From Hypomesus transpacificus (lineage: Eukaryota; Chordata; Actinopteri; Osmeriformes; Osmeridae), in NCBI RefSeq assembly GCF_021917145.1, contig NC_061075.1, positions 2,401,038 through 2,465,037 on the forward strand: a stretch of 64,000 bases of DNA, in the 5' to 3' direction. The translations under genes and the position numbers were made by a program. The first letter of the stretch is position 1; each line of letters begins with the position of its first letter. The notes beneath the pieces were generated by a model. That model did no database searches. It was not told the origin of the DNA and saw only the letters and a program-made list of their open reading frames with translations. Shown here in pieces: positions 1-19,968 of the stretch.

Positions 1-30
1 ATCCTTCGGGGTTCAGCGAGAGGAGCCTAC

Positions 31-2708
31 CTGTATGGAGAGCTCCGCGCTGGGGACGTTAATCTCCTCGGAGGCCAGGAAGGTCTGGGAACTGGCCTGG
101 TCCTTCAGCACCACAGCCAGGTTGACCAGGTCCTCTCCCACCAGGCCCTCGTACTGGGACGCACCGATGTGGTGGCGCAGCACCTTGACTGCAGACACAG
201 GCAGGGGGAGGAGAGAAAGAGAGGTGGGAGGAAATGGATGAGCTCCAATTGCCAGGGAAATGAACTAGTTTTTGGGACATTTCAAAGGATTCCAACGCAT
301 TCATGAATAGAGAGGATTCGACGAGTGTGTCGTCATTCGGGTTCTTACCTTCTAAGGGGGCTATCTGTATTAGGCTGTGGCTCTCCCAGAAGGTGTCTGA
401 GGGGCTGTGGTCGTACGTCTTGGCCTGTGCGTTGACATGCTCTTTCAGGACCTTGGGTATGGCCTCCATGTTGGTGATGGTCACTGCAAAGGAGATGCTC
501 TCCCCTGACACAGGCATCTTCAGCAGGGCCAGAGACACGGACAAGCCCTGGGTGGAACCTAAACAACACACAGAACCAGGCATAGACAACAGCGTGAGTC
601 AAAGGAGACTTTCCTTTCATTGTCATGCCCTTCTGGCACATTCTAGACTTTCAATACAGTCAACTGAAGTTGGCTTGGTTTGAAATTACTACAGGAGGGT
701 CAGGTGGTGGCACTCCTTCAGCAGAGACATCTTCATAGAGATTAAAGTTTGTCTCAAGGAGAGACACACAAGGAGAAGACGTACCTCTGCTCAGTGTTCC
801 TCTTGGGGACACAGAGGACCCCCTGGACCTTGTACCCGATGACGGCGCTGCAATGACAAGAAAAACGTTTTAGTGATCGGTGGCGAGTCCGCTTTGAGGA
901 ACACCTTCATATCAAAATATTCACGTTCCCAATTCTGACTGCAATCGCCCGAGGTTATGGACCGATACGCTGACTGCATTTGAACACCCGCAAGATTCAA
1001 CGCCGTGCACGCCATACGGACCTCTCGGAACCGCGAAAGCCAAAAGCCGCTGAGCTCCCCGAGTTTGCACTGACCTTTGGTGGCTTTATAATTGGCTGTG
1101 ATGTTGCACGGCCGGGGTAAACCGACGGCCTTGGTGCAGACGAGGGAGCCCACCCTCTCCGTGTCGATGCTGCGGCTGATCACCTGACCCTGCCTCACCA
1201 CGACCATGTGAACATCGGCGTTCACCTCGGCCACCACGAAGGGCACGTCGTAAGGCAGGTCCACCTGTCTGTCTCTGATGGCCCTTATAGGGGCGGGGCC
1301 ACAGCAGAACACTCCTACCAGAGAGGACAGAGAGTCCAGTTAGAGAACGGAACCAGAATTCAAATGAGACCCTTATGATTGCGGTGTATTGTGCGTGTGC
1401 CTGCGTGCGTGTGCGTATGGATGTCGAGTCTCTGTGAATTCTCACCTCCGCTCCGTTCCTGTGGGGTGGGGTCTAACACTTGCCAGCCGTCCAATCCTGA
1501 GCCCAGGTCGGGACGTGTCATCCAACACTCTACCCATACATGGAAGTTCCTGTCAGGAAGAAAGTCACATTTTAGGTGGAAGACTACAAGCTAGGAGATG
1601 ATGACTCATGATGGGAAGTTGCTCTCACCATATGCTCTCGGTAGTTTGGGGCAGTTTCATTCCTGTCTCACTGTAGAACTCCTCAATCACCAGGTTGCCA
1701 TTGGTGTCGTGGGCGGAGTTGAAGTTAGTGACGACTCGGGTGGGAATACCAAGCACTCGCATGACTGGAACACAAAAACACATTCAATATTTGTCTTGGG
1801 AAATGGGGAAGCCTTTTCACGCAGCACCAGGTTTTGGCAATGTAGAAAATCAAATGACCTCCATTGTTATTTCAAAGAAGACAACAATATTGTAGGGACA
1901 GTAATGATGAGTTGGAATAATGGTTGGTAATTCTTAGTATCAAAGCATCATTACCGGTGCACATGACAGCAGCATATACCCAGCACTGGCCGTACTTGAC
2001 AGGGCTGAAACCAGACTTGGCCCATAGCCTCAGAATGTCTTCACTTCTAGTCCACTTGGAGGGGGGTACTCCCTGACTGAAGTCCCCTGACCAGTTTCCT
2101 TTCAGGACGCCACGGTCGTCCTCACAGTTAATCTGAGAGGAGACAAAAAAGACTTTGGATGAAAGATATTTCAAAATAAAAGGTCAAATTGCATAGACTG
2201 GCACGTACTGGCAGAAGGGAACAGCCCACAGTGCTGCAGCTGTGCAAACTTGTTTCGTTGCTAACGTAGATGCCAAACGTATAGTACGCAAGCTGCTTCC
2301 GTCACAAAAGTCGAAAGATTGTGAAAGTTCACAAGTGTCACTGTCTGCTGTATCCCAGTTCAAGCCACAGCCTGTTTTATGAGGTAGAGTTTGGTTCTCA
2401 AGTTGTGAGAAAGTCACCTTAGTAAAACCCTGGAGGGGGGGGGGGGGGGGGTGCGTGTATAACTCACCATGGCCGACACGACCCTGCTGATATAGACGGG
2501 GTCTCCTCTACTCAGATAGTCCTGTTTGTGGTTCCTGCTGTGCTGGGGGCTGAGCTGTAGAATCATCATACAGATCTCCAGGATCCCTGGCTCATACTGA
2601 AGCACGGACATGGAGGGAGAGGGAGAGGGAGAGGGAGAGGGAGAGGGAGAGGGAGAGGGAGAGGGAGAGGGAGAGGGAGAGGGAGAGGGAGACGGAGACG
2701 GAGAGGGA

Positions 2709-2745
<37 letters not shown>

Positions 2746-3968
2746 TGAAGGGTCAGTCACAGGGACTTGGATAATACACAGCATTCATCTGTCTTGGGCA
2801 GAGACAAAGTCCTGGGCGGAAGAAAATGCAGTGAGCTCACCTGGTCAAAAGACCATGGTCTAGACACAAGGTTGCTGGGAGGGCCCATGAAGAGCAGGCC
2901 AGATTCATTCTTGACATATTCATTCCTCTGGTCTTCAAAGGGAATGTACACTGCATCCTCTGTAGGTGGGACGAAAACTTTAGAACATTTCCAAAAGGGG
3001 CTGTTACGGATGTGAGGTGTAAATACCAGCCACTCCAAGGGGTTTCCTCACCACGGCACCAGGGATTACAGAGCAGGATGAGGCGTCCCACCATGTATGC
3101 CTTCTGGCAAATCTGGGTGAGCACATGCAGCTGCAGACTGTACTGGCCCACAGCGGCTGAGGCAGGGGTGGAGAGGAACACAGAGGGGGCAAGGGGATTG
3201 AGGCCCTCCTGGCTGAAACAGGCCCCCCATCCAGAGAGAGAGACCTCCTTGGAGAAGGTGACGGGAAAGGACACTCGGAGACGACCTGTAAGAAAGACGA
3301 CAAGGCGTTAGTGTGGCCTGATTCAGAAGACAAGCACGAGAGGGGTCATCAGGCTGTTTCAGGTCTTTCAACACCGTCGACGACACAGCTGAGGCGCAGG
3401 TTATTCCGTCCCCAGATTCTGGCTTAGTAACTTGGCCGCGCCATGTAGTCAGTGTCATGTCACACTGAGAGAATGTAACCAGACCAAACCAAACGGAAGG
3501 CTCAGTACCTAGTAGGGCTTTGAAGATGAGGGTATCAGTTTGGGGGTTGAAGGGCCTGCCCTTGAGGTCCAGAGTGACTCGGAAGGGCGCTCCTCTTCGT
3601 ACGACGAGGCTCCTGGATGTGAAGCCCTGTGTCTCATGACTCTGTTGGTTAGCCAGCTCCTCCAGGTTGACATATTGAACGCTTAAATCTGGAATCACAC
3701 AGATAGAGTCACAAGGTGTACAACTACAGTTGGGTCCAAAACTGTTCGGACCGTTTCGGAGTGATTGAATGCAACAGAGAAACCACACGTTATGGAAACG
3801 GTGCACAACATAGAGTACAGAAATACGTTTCACAATTTGAAAGAAGTTTACAATTGACAAATGACAAATGTGGTGAAGAAAGCATTCATTGTGTGAGAAA
3901 AGCCATATCTCACCTTCCATTAGATTGAGTGTGTCTTCAGGGTTTTTCTCGGCGAAATGAGAACCCAT
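31..3968 (-). CDS. Transglutaminase (protein-glutamine gamma-glutamyltransferase), TGM2/TGM5-like, 3' end missing
   Basis: Calcium-dependent enzyme of the family that cross-links protein glutamine to lysine side chains. Twelve coding exons on the minus strand: 3914-3968, 3509-3688, 3052-3285, 2841-2959, 2468-2596, 1955-2132, 1629-1764, 1446-1549, 1075-1314, 785-847, 349-558, 31-188. All phases agree and give 602 residues. Family members run to about 690-720, so the final exon lies outside the window. The catalytic triad is visible: Cys289 in [10 protein letters not shown], His347 in [11 protein letters not shown] and Asp370 in [10 protein letters not shown]. Its spacing (58 and 81 residues) equals that of human TGM2 C277/H335/D358. 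Domain order is N-terminal beta-sandwich (about 1-150), catalytic core (about 150-470), then the start of beta-barrel 1. The start was chosen as the ATG giving [12 protein letters not shown]. The phrases [10 protein letters not shown] and CTVMR look more TGM5-like than TGM2-like, so the paralogue is left unnamed. Exon 10 is the least certain exon. Confidence 0.93.
2613..2742. repeat. (GGGAGA)n / (GA)n microsatellite in transglutaminase intron 4
   Basis: About 130 bp of hexanucleotide GGGAGA units grading into a pure GA tract. It starts about 17 bp upstream, in the sense of the gene, of the exon 5 acceptor at 2596. On the coding strand it therefore reads as a long CT/CCCTCT pyrimidine tract. 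Confidence 0.95.
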
Positions 3969-5200
3969 TCTCTTTCCACAACTATTTAAAGAGCTCCATC
4001 CGCCCAACCCACCATTGATGAATAATTATCTGAATTATCCGTCAGAAAGTGTTGCTACATTAGAAAGTGGACCAACCGGTTTCACCCATAACTATGTGAT
4101 ATGACTGTAGTTGAAGGCAAGGCCTCGAGTGTTGAGCAACCACTTTTGTATGTCGTGAGTGCACACCTTTGACATTTAATCACACCCACTCTCTTGAACA
4201 GATGATGATATGTTGTGGTTGATACTGTACAAAGTGTACATCTTTCTTTGCTTGGGTTGTCATTAAATCATTCAGCCTCTACATGTGCTATTACATAGTT
4301 ACAATAACAATAACAAACCAAAAAATAGGACTTGTAAATTAAATCCAATATTTATTTAAAAAGTCAAGCTATTGGGGAAAAATACATTATTTTTTTTTAT
4401 TATATAAATTTTGCCTTAAAGTGTGAGGATGTGCTGTGATTTGATACCAAGTTCTTTTTAGTGCTGCATTGTTGGCAGCTGAGCAAATGTACTCCCTTTT
4501 GTTTCATATACTGTGATTCCCTCTGTACATTAAGTTTCTTACATGGCATCCAGTCTTGGAGGTTGTGACAAGTTCCCTATACGTTGACATTAACTGCTTG
4601 ATAGGCAAGAAGACATGGAAATTTTCAGAGTAGGCGAGGCCGTATGCGTGCATAAGAAAATAGTTTTCAGGTCACTCATTCACGCACATTTCGTCCTCGC
4701 ACACCCACTTAAATATGATGTGTGTAAATCTTTCATTGGAAGTCTGAGCTGTTTTTAAGGAACGCTAACCCCCCCCTTTTGATGAGATTACTGGATTATG
4801 GTGTTTCAACACCCATTGCCATTTGCCTGCTGTATGACTGTTAACCCTGTGTTCTGCACCTCTCTTTCACCAACCGTCTCTGGAGGAGGGGCTCTCTCAC
4901 TGAATTAATCCTCCAAAGGTTTCTTTAATTAATTCTCCTCTAGTGAGTTTTTCCTTGTCTTTCTTGAGGGTTTAGGTTGGTTGAGGGGCAGTTCTAAGGG
5001 TATATATTAAGCCCTCTGTGACATTGCTTGTAAAAACGGCTATACAAATACATTTATTTTGATTTGATGAGATTAGAAATGTGCTGCCAAAAGCCAAAAG
5101 TTTAGACCGTTTCGTAGTTCACCTTTTATGAAGGGCTTGTTCAATGCCAAAGACACCTTCAAGAACACAAAATACAAGAGTAAAATACAAGAGTAATTCA
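3969..5200. other. Intergenic: 5' side of the transglutaminase gene and 3' side of pxmp4
   Basis: AT-rich and without a recognisable gene. It should hold the transglutaminase promoter (minus strand), but no convincing TATA box at a sensible distance from the ATG was found. The right half contains a degraded dispersed repeat, listed separately. Confidence 0.6.
4735..5075 (+). repeat. Degraded teleost dispersed repeat with a short TTTGAT-type tail
   Basis: The segment carries phrases typical of old fish dispersed repeats: GAGTTTTTCCTTG, then GTTGAGGGGCAGTTCTA, then a stretch reading GCTATACAAATA, ending in TTTGATTTGATGAG. That order, an internal conserved part followed by a short repeated A/T-rich tail, suggests the 3' end of a non-LTR element or SINE. 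Family assignment is from memory of similar tails and is not proven. Confidence 0.45.
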
Positions 5201-5212
5201 TAAGAATCTACC

Positions 5213-5218
5213 TTTATT
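5213..5218 (-). promoter_or_regulatory. Candidate polyadenylation signal of pxmp4
   Basis: AATAAA on the minus strand about 650 bp beyond the pxmp4 stop codon at 5866. The interval 5219-5865 is read as the pxmp4 3' UTR and shows no other gene. Confidence 0.45.
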
Positions 5219-5865
5219 TTATGTTAATGCTTACATAAAAGCTAGTCATAAAAGAAAATCTGGAAATTGTATTTTACAAATATACAGTATTAGACAACTT
5301 ATCATAAATTGTTGGGCATCAACAGCTTTGATATGCTGGAAATATATGTAGCTATGAAGGAAACATAGGAAACACACAGAAATCAAGATCACCTTTGGCA
5401 CACCATTTGTATGGCAGTATGGAAAAAGGAAATGTAGGCTATTTGTACCCTTAAACAATTCAGTGTTAAAAGTGTTCACTTGTGTGAATACAAGGCCATA
5501 TAAAAACAAGTAGCCTATGCCTGGATTAGAACAGAAATCAACACAAAAATCAGAATATATTAAATGAACGCATTCTCACTCATAGCTTTGTATCAGTTCT
5601 ATTACTTTGTCAGATACGATACTTAAATGTAGGCAAAATATCATTTAAAATGTTGTGTTTCATGAAATCTTTCAATGTTGTTTCAAATTAATTAAACAAA
5701 TTGCAGCTATACCAATCTAACCACTGAAACAATAAAATGACACCTTTGTGTCAAATAGACCAGAGAACCAAGTTCCAACTCATCATTTGTTCAAGGACAA
5801 TCAATGCCTGTCATACAGTAGATCTATGAGCTCAAAGTAACTCATAAAAGCACACATTCTCTGTT

Positions 5866-7050
5866 TTAAGGGGCAGTCCTTGGCTTGTTGTATACCAGAA
5901 AGTCTGTGATGTCATGCCACACGTTGCTGTCATGGTAGAGGTAGTTCATGGAGGACTGCAGGGATGGCTGGAGGGTGTGTGGGTAGTACTCAAACAACCA
6001 AAGCACGATGCCCCACACCAGGGTGGCGAAGAGGGGGAAGGGATCACGTTTGGGCTGGGGTATGTAGCCTTTCTCAACAGCCAAGCGGGACAGGGCAAAA
6101 AGGATCCTTGACAACAGATACATGTTGATCTGGAGACAAGAAAAGCATCAGAGAAAGACATAGTTCAACTCTGTTAAAGACCAGACAGAGATCATTACAG
6201 TACTCATGTTCAAATGTTTCTCTTGAATAACTTCCTGTATTATTTTTTTCTCTAGGCTAAAGTCCTAGTTTGCTTACCTGGCTATTAATGTTGTTATTTT
6301 CACCAAACACCAACCAACCTCCAAGGCAGGCAGCCAAAAAGGACTGTGACTGGAGACTTTTGCCCTGGATCTTCTCCTGTAATGTCTGCAGTCCCTTATA
6401 AGTGAATACGAAGTAGGCCAGGTTGCGGGAGTGGGTGTAGGTGGCTTTTGCAATGGCCCTGAGCTTGTCCTTCAAACTGGGTCAAAGAGAAGCTGATTAT
6501 CTTTGGGGGAAACCCTATTAACCACAGAAGTGTGCTCGGGGTCTTATAGAACAGCGTCTCACCTTCCACTTCTGAATAGAAACGTCATTACAAGAGCATG
6601 TGGGGCCCTGATTTTGGCACCGTAACTAGAAATAAAGTCACATTATTAAGTTCAGTGGGCAAGATAATGAGAAACGTCAAACATGAGTTGCAGAAATGAG
6701 CAATCTTGCTAGCAGTTAACAGCGTCAGTCAATACGTTCTCCCGACTTTACGCGACTTTCGAATCGATATGTATCTGAATTAGCATTAATCATAGTCAAT
6801 AATTTGATAACCAAATGTATTTGTAAATAGCTTGTTAACTAATTAGCTAGCCACTGTTTACAGTAACTGCTACTTAGCTCCACAACTGTCTTAGCTTCTA
6901 GCGAAAATTATTAAAAGTAGAACGTGGACACACTCACACAGCACCATTTCTGAATCCTTTGACAACAGCGAGGGCAGCTTTATATTGGTTTTGTTGTAGC
7001 AAATTATTAATGGTGTACAGAAGAGTCTTTAACAGATCTGGACCTGCCAT
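5866..7050 (-). CDS. pxmp4: Peroxisomal membrane protein 4 (PMP24)
   Basis: Small integral membrane protein of peroxisomes, in the Tim17/Tim22/Tim23/PMP24 superfamily; its exact biochemical role is unsettled. Four exons on the minus strand: 6938-7050, 6563-6625, 6278-6476, 5866-6129. They join in phase to 212 residues, the same length as human PXMP4. Diagnostic stretches are AALAVVKGFRNGAV in exon 1, FVFTYKGLQTLQEKIQGK and FGENNNINSQ in exon 3, and NMYLLSRILFALSRLAVEKG, FPLFATLVWGIVLWLFEY and DSNVWHDITDFLVYNK in exon 4. Hydrophobic segments are visible around FLAACLGGWLVFG and ATLVWGIVLWLFEY. The start is the first ATG (MAGPDLLKTLLY) and the stop is TAA. All splice sites are GT-AG. It is co-oriented with itch upstream, about 3 kb away. 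Confidence 0.97.
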
Positions 7051-7273
7051 TTTTTCAGAATGTGAATGGGACGGTATTAAATGTTGCACACAACTTGAGA
7101 GCTTTGGTACAGCTCACAACTTCGTCGTATATAAAACAAAAATCCTATCGTAAAAGGTTCCTAATCAGCAGCTGGCGTTGCATGTCATATCGCCAAACAA
7201 ACGTCCTATGTTGTGTGGTTTCAAACATATTTGCACCATTCAAAACTAAATGACAAGTTCCAATAGCTCATTG

Positions 7274-7279
7274 TTTATT
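7274..7279 (-). promoter_or_regulatory. Candidate polyadenylation signal of itch
   Basis: AATAAA on the minus strand, 2.77 kb beyond the itch stop codon. A 3' UTR of this length is plausible for ITCH, whose mammalian 3' UTR is also long. Nearer cryptic signals cannot be excluded. Confidence 0.35.
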
Positions 7280-8885
7280 TGAGAATTTTCCAAATCAATT
7301 GACAGATTTACATAACATATTCACCCTTTTCACATTAACATGAGAACAAATAAATAGTATTCAACCATTGACTCCCATTTATCAAAAGGTTAGAGCTTCC
7401 ACAAAGAAAAATACAGTGATTACACTATCAACATGATTTACAATTCAATTATTAGAATTCAAAGTATTAGCATTTGCATATGGCTATACATTTCGTTCCC
7501 CTATGATCCAGGAACACTAAATTATTAAAAATAAAACAATAATTTAAAGTGGTAAATCAGTCAAGTAAGCTGTCAAGGTGCTATCTCTAGTTACTTGTTA
7601 AATACTGAAAAAAGAAATCTACATTTAATTGACGAATTTAGATTATGTTTTGAAACAGCAATCTCTTCACAAGGCAGTGCACTAGAACACAGTGAGCCAA
7701 AATGAGTAGCAGTCATGAGTCAGTACAAGACTGTGGATGCAGTGGATCAAAAGGGACACAACTTTACCCAAAGCCCAATACACAGCCAAGCCAGAGAGAA
7801 CACAGCCATAGACAACATAAGGGTAAATATGGGCCTAATGTGACAGAGGCTGGGGATTAGAATTGATGAGTCCAAAATCCTGATCAATAACTTTGAAAAG
7901 TAGGTTCTCAATCGAACGTAGCCATCTGTTATCTAGACTTGATCTCTTTCTGGGCAACTGAGAATTCATAAAATGGGAATAAAACCCAATCCATTCACTC
8001 ATACCTAACTTTGTACGCAGTGCTTGGATATCACCTGTCAATCAATTTGATCTTTCACTAAAGTGTCTGTTGTGTGTAGTGAAACTGCATGCTTTTGTTT
8101 GGCGACTAATTACTGTGATCTAGAAAGCCCAATCATTATTTCAGACTGGCTAAAATTGAAGTTGTGCTAATTAACATGCCTGCTAAGGATATGCTTTAAG
8201 AACCAGAGCCACAAAATATGATGGTCTTTGAGCTATAGATTTTGTGCAGTCACTCACTGCCATCTTACCCAACGTACGTTTCCTCAAAACATACAGCTGG
8301 TGAATCTTTCTTTCGCAGGCATTTGCTACCCTTTACGTTGGGACAAAAAAATGCAACGCTTGCACTGATTATAAAAACTAGTATTTTCTATAGAGCTGTA
8401 TTACAAATCAGAACCCTATAGAACTAGGGCTAATGGGCCCGGGCATAGACTAGTCATTTTCAGGCTTCTTTTAACTTTTTGGTGTCATATCTTAAACCTT
8501 AAAACATTCCAAATATTCTAGGTTTAATGAATCCTTTTATCTCATCAACACAATTCTTGAAAAGAGTGGTACCCGTCAGTAGGAGCAGAAGTGTCTATTC
8601 ATTGGCCGAGCAGTCTCATCCATGTTCTCACACACACACACACACACAACGCTCCCACATCATTAGTAACGCCTCTGATCTGTCGTGGAAACAACTGGTA
8701 GGTTTGGCTCATGTGTTATCCTCTGGGTGTGCCTCTGGGCACCCAGTCCTGGAGAAGCAGCCTCGTGGGCGGGGGGGTGGGCGGAGGTCAGATCTTACAA
8801 CAGCCAACCTGGTTTACCCATCAGACATGTCTTTTTACCTAGAAGGTTTTTCCCAACCTCTGTATTCGAGGTTTTGATAACATGA

Positions 8886-8887
<2 letters not shown>

Positions 8888-8926
<39 letters not shown>
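8888..8926. repeat. (GA)n microsatellite
   Basis: About 39 bp of uninterrupted GA in the presumed itch 3' UTR. Confidence 0.95.
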
Positions 8927-8930
<4 letters not shown>

Positions 8931-9051
8931 AAGTCCTAACTGCTTCTAAAGACAAACTTTGGATATTATGGGCACAAAAAATGTCATCTACAAAAACTAT
9001 TGCACGTGAAAATATATCCTCTTATTACTCCATTCACAACTACATTACTGT

Positions 9052-9156
<105 letters not shown>

Positions 9157-9737
9157 AACAGGTAAGATCCTTGAGAGGGCTGAAGTTAGATTATCAGTTA
9201 AGGGGGGGGGGGAAGCGGGACAGCTTAATAAGTTAACATACTGCAATCTCTAAACGTCGACAAGCGACCGAAGGAACGGGGCGCTCGCTTTGCGAATGCT
9301 ACAGAACGCCGTCCGAGCATCCGTCGGGCGGTTCTTCTCGCTTGGTGCGGGCTCAGAAGGCTGAGGGGAACTGAAAGGGGTTCAAAAGACGCTGAGGAAG
9401 TGCATAGGTCAGTCTGACTCTTCCGTGATCCATGAAACACTGCAGTGGGATAGGACACACACACACACACACACATGTACAGTGAGGTGCACACATGACT
9501 AGGCGAGGGTGGAAGCCCCTTCCTCCCACGGGCTCCTCCTGTTCCTGACAGGCGGGCTGAGCGGGCCGGGTTAGGCAGGCAGGACCTGGGTCGCATAAGT
9601 CAGGAGAGAGGGGTGGTGGTGGGGTCATCACGATGGAAACGGAGGGGTGGGGGGGTTCGTCAGTTCTGCGTCGGGCTCTTTAGCTGCGGATGTGGTGTGC
9701 GTGTGTGTCCTTGAGCAGCTCTCGGCTGCAGTGAGAC

Positions 9738-9743
9738 AGACAC

Positions 9744-9776
<33 letters not shown>

Positions 9777-9817
9777 GAGGCAGACAGAGAGAGAGAGAGA
9801 GGGGGGGGGGGGGGGAG

Positions 9818-9861
<44 letters not shown>

Positions 9862-9928
9862 AGAGAGAGGCAGATAGAGAGAGCGAGAGAGAGAGAGAGG
9901 CAGACAGAGAGAGAGAGAGCGAGAGAGC
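9738..9928. repeat. Interrupted (GA)n array with poly-G inserts
   Basis: GA repeats broken by GACAGAGA, GGCAGA and two poly-G blocks, about 130 bp from the itch stop codon on its 3' side. In the itch transcript it would be a CU-rich tract early in the 3' UTR. Confidence 0.95.
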
Positions 9929-10053
9929 CGCCATGTCTGACCGCCAGACAAAGTGCCTGAAACCACAGGAAAGGGAACAGGAAGGTGCTGTGGGCACAGT
10001 GGTGTTGGGAGGCCAGTCCTCAACAGCCTGCTCCCAGCAGCATCACAGTGATG

Positions 10054-17353
<7,300 letters not shown>

Positions 17354-18723
17354 GGTACAGCCATTCACCACAGCCTGGTTGGGCTGCGCTGGACCTACAC
17401 CAACAACAACAACAAATATGACATCACAGGTAAACATGAGGCCAGGCTGACAGGTTTGCATAAAAGGCATTGTCCTTGTTTGAACTCAAACTGACCAGTA
17501 AACCAAGGAGCATTATAGACTAATGTGCTATTCCCTTAAAACAATTCAAATCTTTGTTGAGAGAGGATCAAGGAACTCAACCTGTCCCTGCAGCCCCTGG
17601 ACACTGTGTGAATCCTTGTGGCAGCCCTGCTTGGCTAAATCTGTTCTGGATTACATGTGATGTAACACCTGGTGATGACAAGCCTATGCTGCGTACAGAA
17701 CCTGACTTCTACTCTGTCAGTGATGGCCTGAACTGTCCTATCTCTAACAAACCCCTCGTCAGCGTGATCAGCCATATCATATCCCTAAGTAGATGCCAAG
17801 GGTTCCCCTTATTCCAACACCTACATAACCAGAAACACCTGAAAAGTCCGGTGGTAGCTGTGTGATTTAGAACATAGCATATGACTTCACGTTTCACTAC
17901 GATTTTCAGTTACGTGATCTGCTAAGATGGTCCAGCAATCACGGAAAGGTTTATATTGCCACATCACATGATTAAATGTCCTGAGCTACCAGTCTAGTCT
18001 ATGACTCTTAGAACACTAGATAATCTCTGGCCACTAATGACCCCATCCACTGTACACAAAAGCATAAAGGTTGGCCAACTTGTTATTTAAGGCACCACCA
18101 AATCTCTTTCCATAACACCATTAGCCATACATGGTACTGACTTGCTGGCATTGTTAGCTAACAAGATACACCCACGTCATATGGAACACTGAAAGTTTTT
18201 CTTTCTTTGAATTTGACAAAGAGTTATTAAATATATGAACTAATGTTGTCTGCTTTGCATGTCAATCTAGACGTATTTGTCCTGCAATGCGGACAACAAC
18301 GAAGGTGTCAACAAACAACAACAAACAGTACTCTAGATATATCCTACTACTAGGCCGAATAGTTAGCACCAGCTAGCTGACAAGTGCAGATAGATTAGCT
18401 TGTCTATCAAAACGCAGTAGTAACTACCTAGCAGATTAAACTGTTCAGCTAGGCCTTGACGAGCTACTGAATATATTAACTTTGAGTCTGACGAGTTTAT
18501 GTGTCCTGAATCGACAAGGGGTCAGATTATTGCTAGCTAGCATTTGCACGGCAAGCTTTTCTTGTTCAACCGGCAAGATACTGTAGCCGGTGTACTGTAC
18601 AGTATTTACGTCTAGCTACTGTACTGTAGCGGGCTAACTAAACACACAGCGATATGATTGTAGCAAGTCACCTTAAGGTATGTTGTAGAGCTGGTTACAC
18701 ATGATACTTAAAATGAGAATTAC

Positions 18724-18800
18724 CTAAAGACACAAGCAGACGCTCCCGTTGTTTGGAACAAGTAAGTACTGTAGCCAGCTGGGAGGGAGCTAGCTAGCTA
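18724..18800 (-). other. Possible 5' non-coding exon of itch
   Basis: On the minus strand a good donor (TTTAG then GTAATT) follows an unremarkable stretch without an in-frame ATG at 18724. It would splice to the acceptor at 17394 ahead of the first coding exon. The right boundary is a guess; only the donor is seen. No ATG precedes it in the coding frame, so it is read as 5' UTR. Confidence 0.35.
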
Positions 18801-19968
18801 GCTGGTTGGGTTGGGATATTTGCTAGCTGTGTGTGAGTAACGTGAAGCCAACGCCAACAAGTATTTTCGGATTTTCAAAATAATAGTCCCAATCCAATAA
18901 TACCAAACCTCCTTAATCCCATTAAAACCTTCTATTCGTAAGGAGAATGCATTTAACATTATATCATTCAGACACCAAATGTTTCTGTTTCAAATCTGTT
19001 TAAAAATGGTTCACCTAAAACTCAGTAGACTCTCCAGTAGATGGCAGATGTGGAATACTAATCTAAAGGATGCAAATCTGATAAACGTTTCAGAACAACA
19101 TTAGCTATATTAAAGTATGAATGAAATATGTGAATGCTAAATTAGAAATGCTGACATTACCGTGTTTGCCTACGTAGTCTACTTTACAGGACCACGTAGA
19201 AGGCCTGCCACTTTGACAACATCACAAAATAATTTCAAAATGTCATTGGCCTCAAATTTGTTTACGAAGCAAAACCGGCGACAGGCTGTTTTACAAGCCG
19301 TTTCATTTAGAAATACAGTTAACTCTCGGGTGAATTCGGGTAATCTGGGAAATTGGGTTCTGTGGAAACCCTCTAAACTCGAGTGTGTTTTGTTTAGTCC
19401 ACAGAACTTTTACTCTAGTTTTAGGATGGATGTTTTGACTGAAATCACAAAACTTGATAGGTGTGGTTTCACAAAAGGGGCAGGGCAAGTGTCAATCAGG
19501 AAGCTCCTTTGATAAAATGCATGCAATAAATGATGAATAAAAGATTACCCGAATTTACCCTACCCCAAACATCCTTTCGCAAGCAGGCACACATGTAGCC
19601 TACGCTGAAAGTTGACATTCTGTCAGAAACCTCAGACCTTGCTCAGACATTATGTCCTGGACTATACATAATGACCGTAAGCAGTAGCAGACAAGTGATT
19701 ACCACTTGGAACGCAACCTTCTAAATGCGCCACTGCTAGTGCTATCATTTTCAGCGCCAGGTGATGCTCAACGAGAATGCTAACCAATCAGAGCAGAGAA
19801 GGAAAGACCATACTGCAGAAAGTTGCGGAGCAACATCAACGCCTTCTCATTACTCCGCACTCAGACTCTTTGAAATCTGTAGCCTACACTGTCAACTTGA
19901 CCAGCGGTGCGGAGCTCTCTTAGAGAACCAGAGACGAGTGTTGAAGAGCATTCCTAACGCATTCAGAA
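18801..19968. other. Intergenic between itch and necab3 (divergent, shared promoter region)
   Basis: The two genes are transcribed away from each other, with about 1.1 kb between the presumed itch first exon and the necab3 ATG. The stretch is AT-rich with some CTAG-rich runs near 18790-18810. No TATA box or long CpG island was recognised. The necab3 5' UTR occupies an unknown part of the right end. Confidence 0.5.

Noticed and set aside
3969-4007. Longer N-terminus for the transglutaminase (GGWSSLNSCGKR before MGSHF)
   Set aside because: It lacks an ATG at its beginning; the first in-frame ATG is at 3968.
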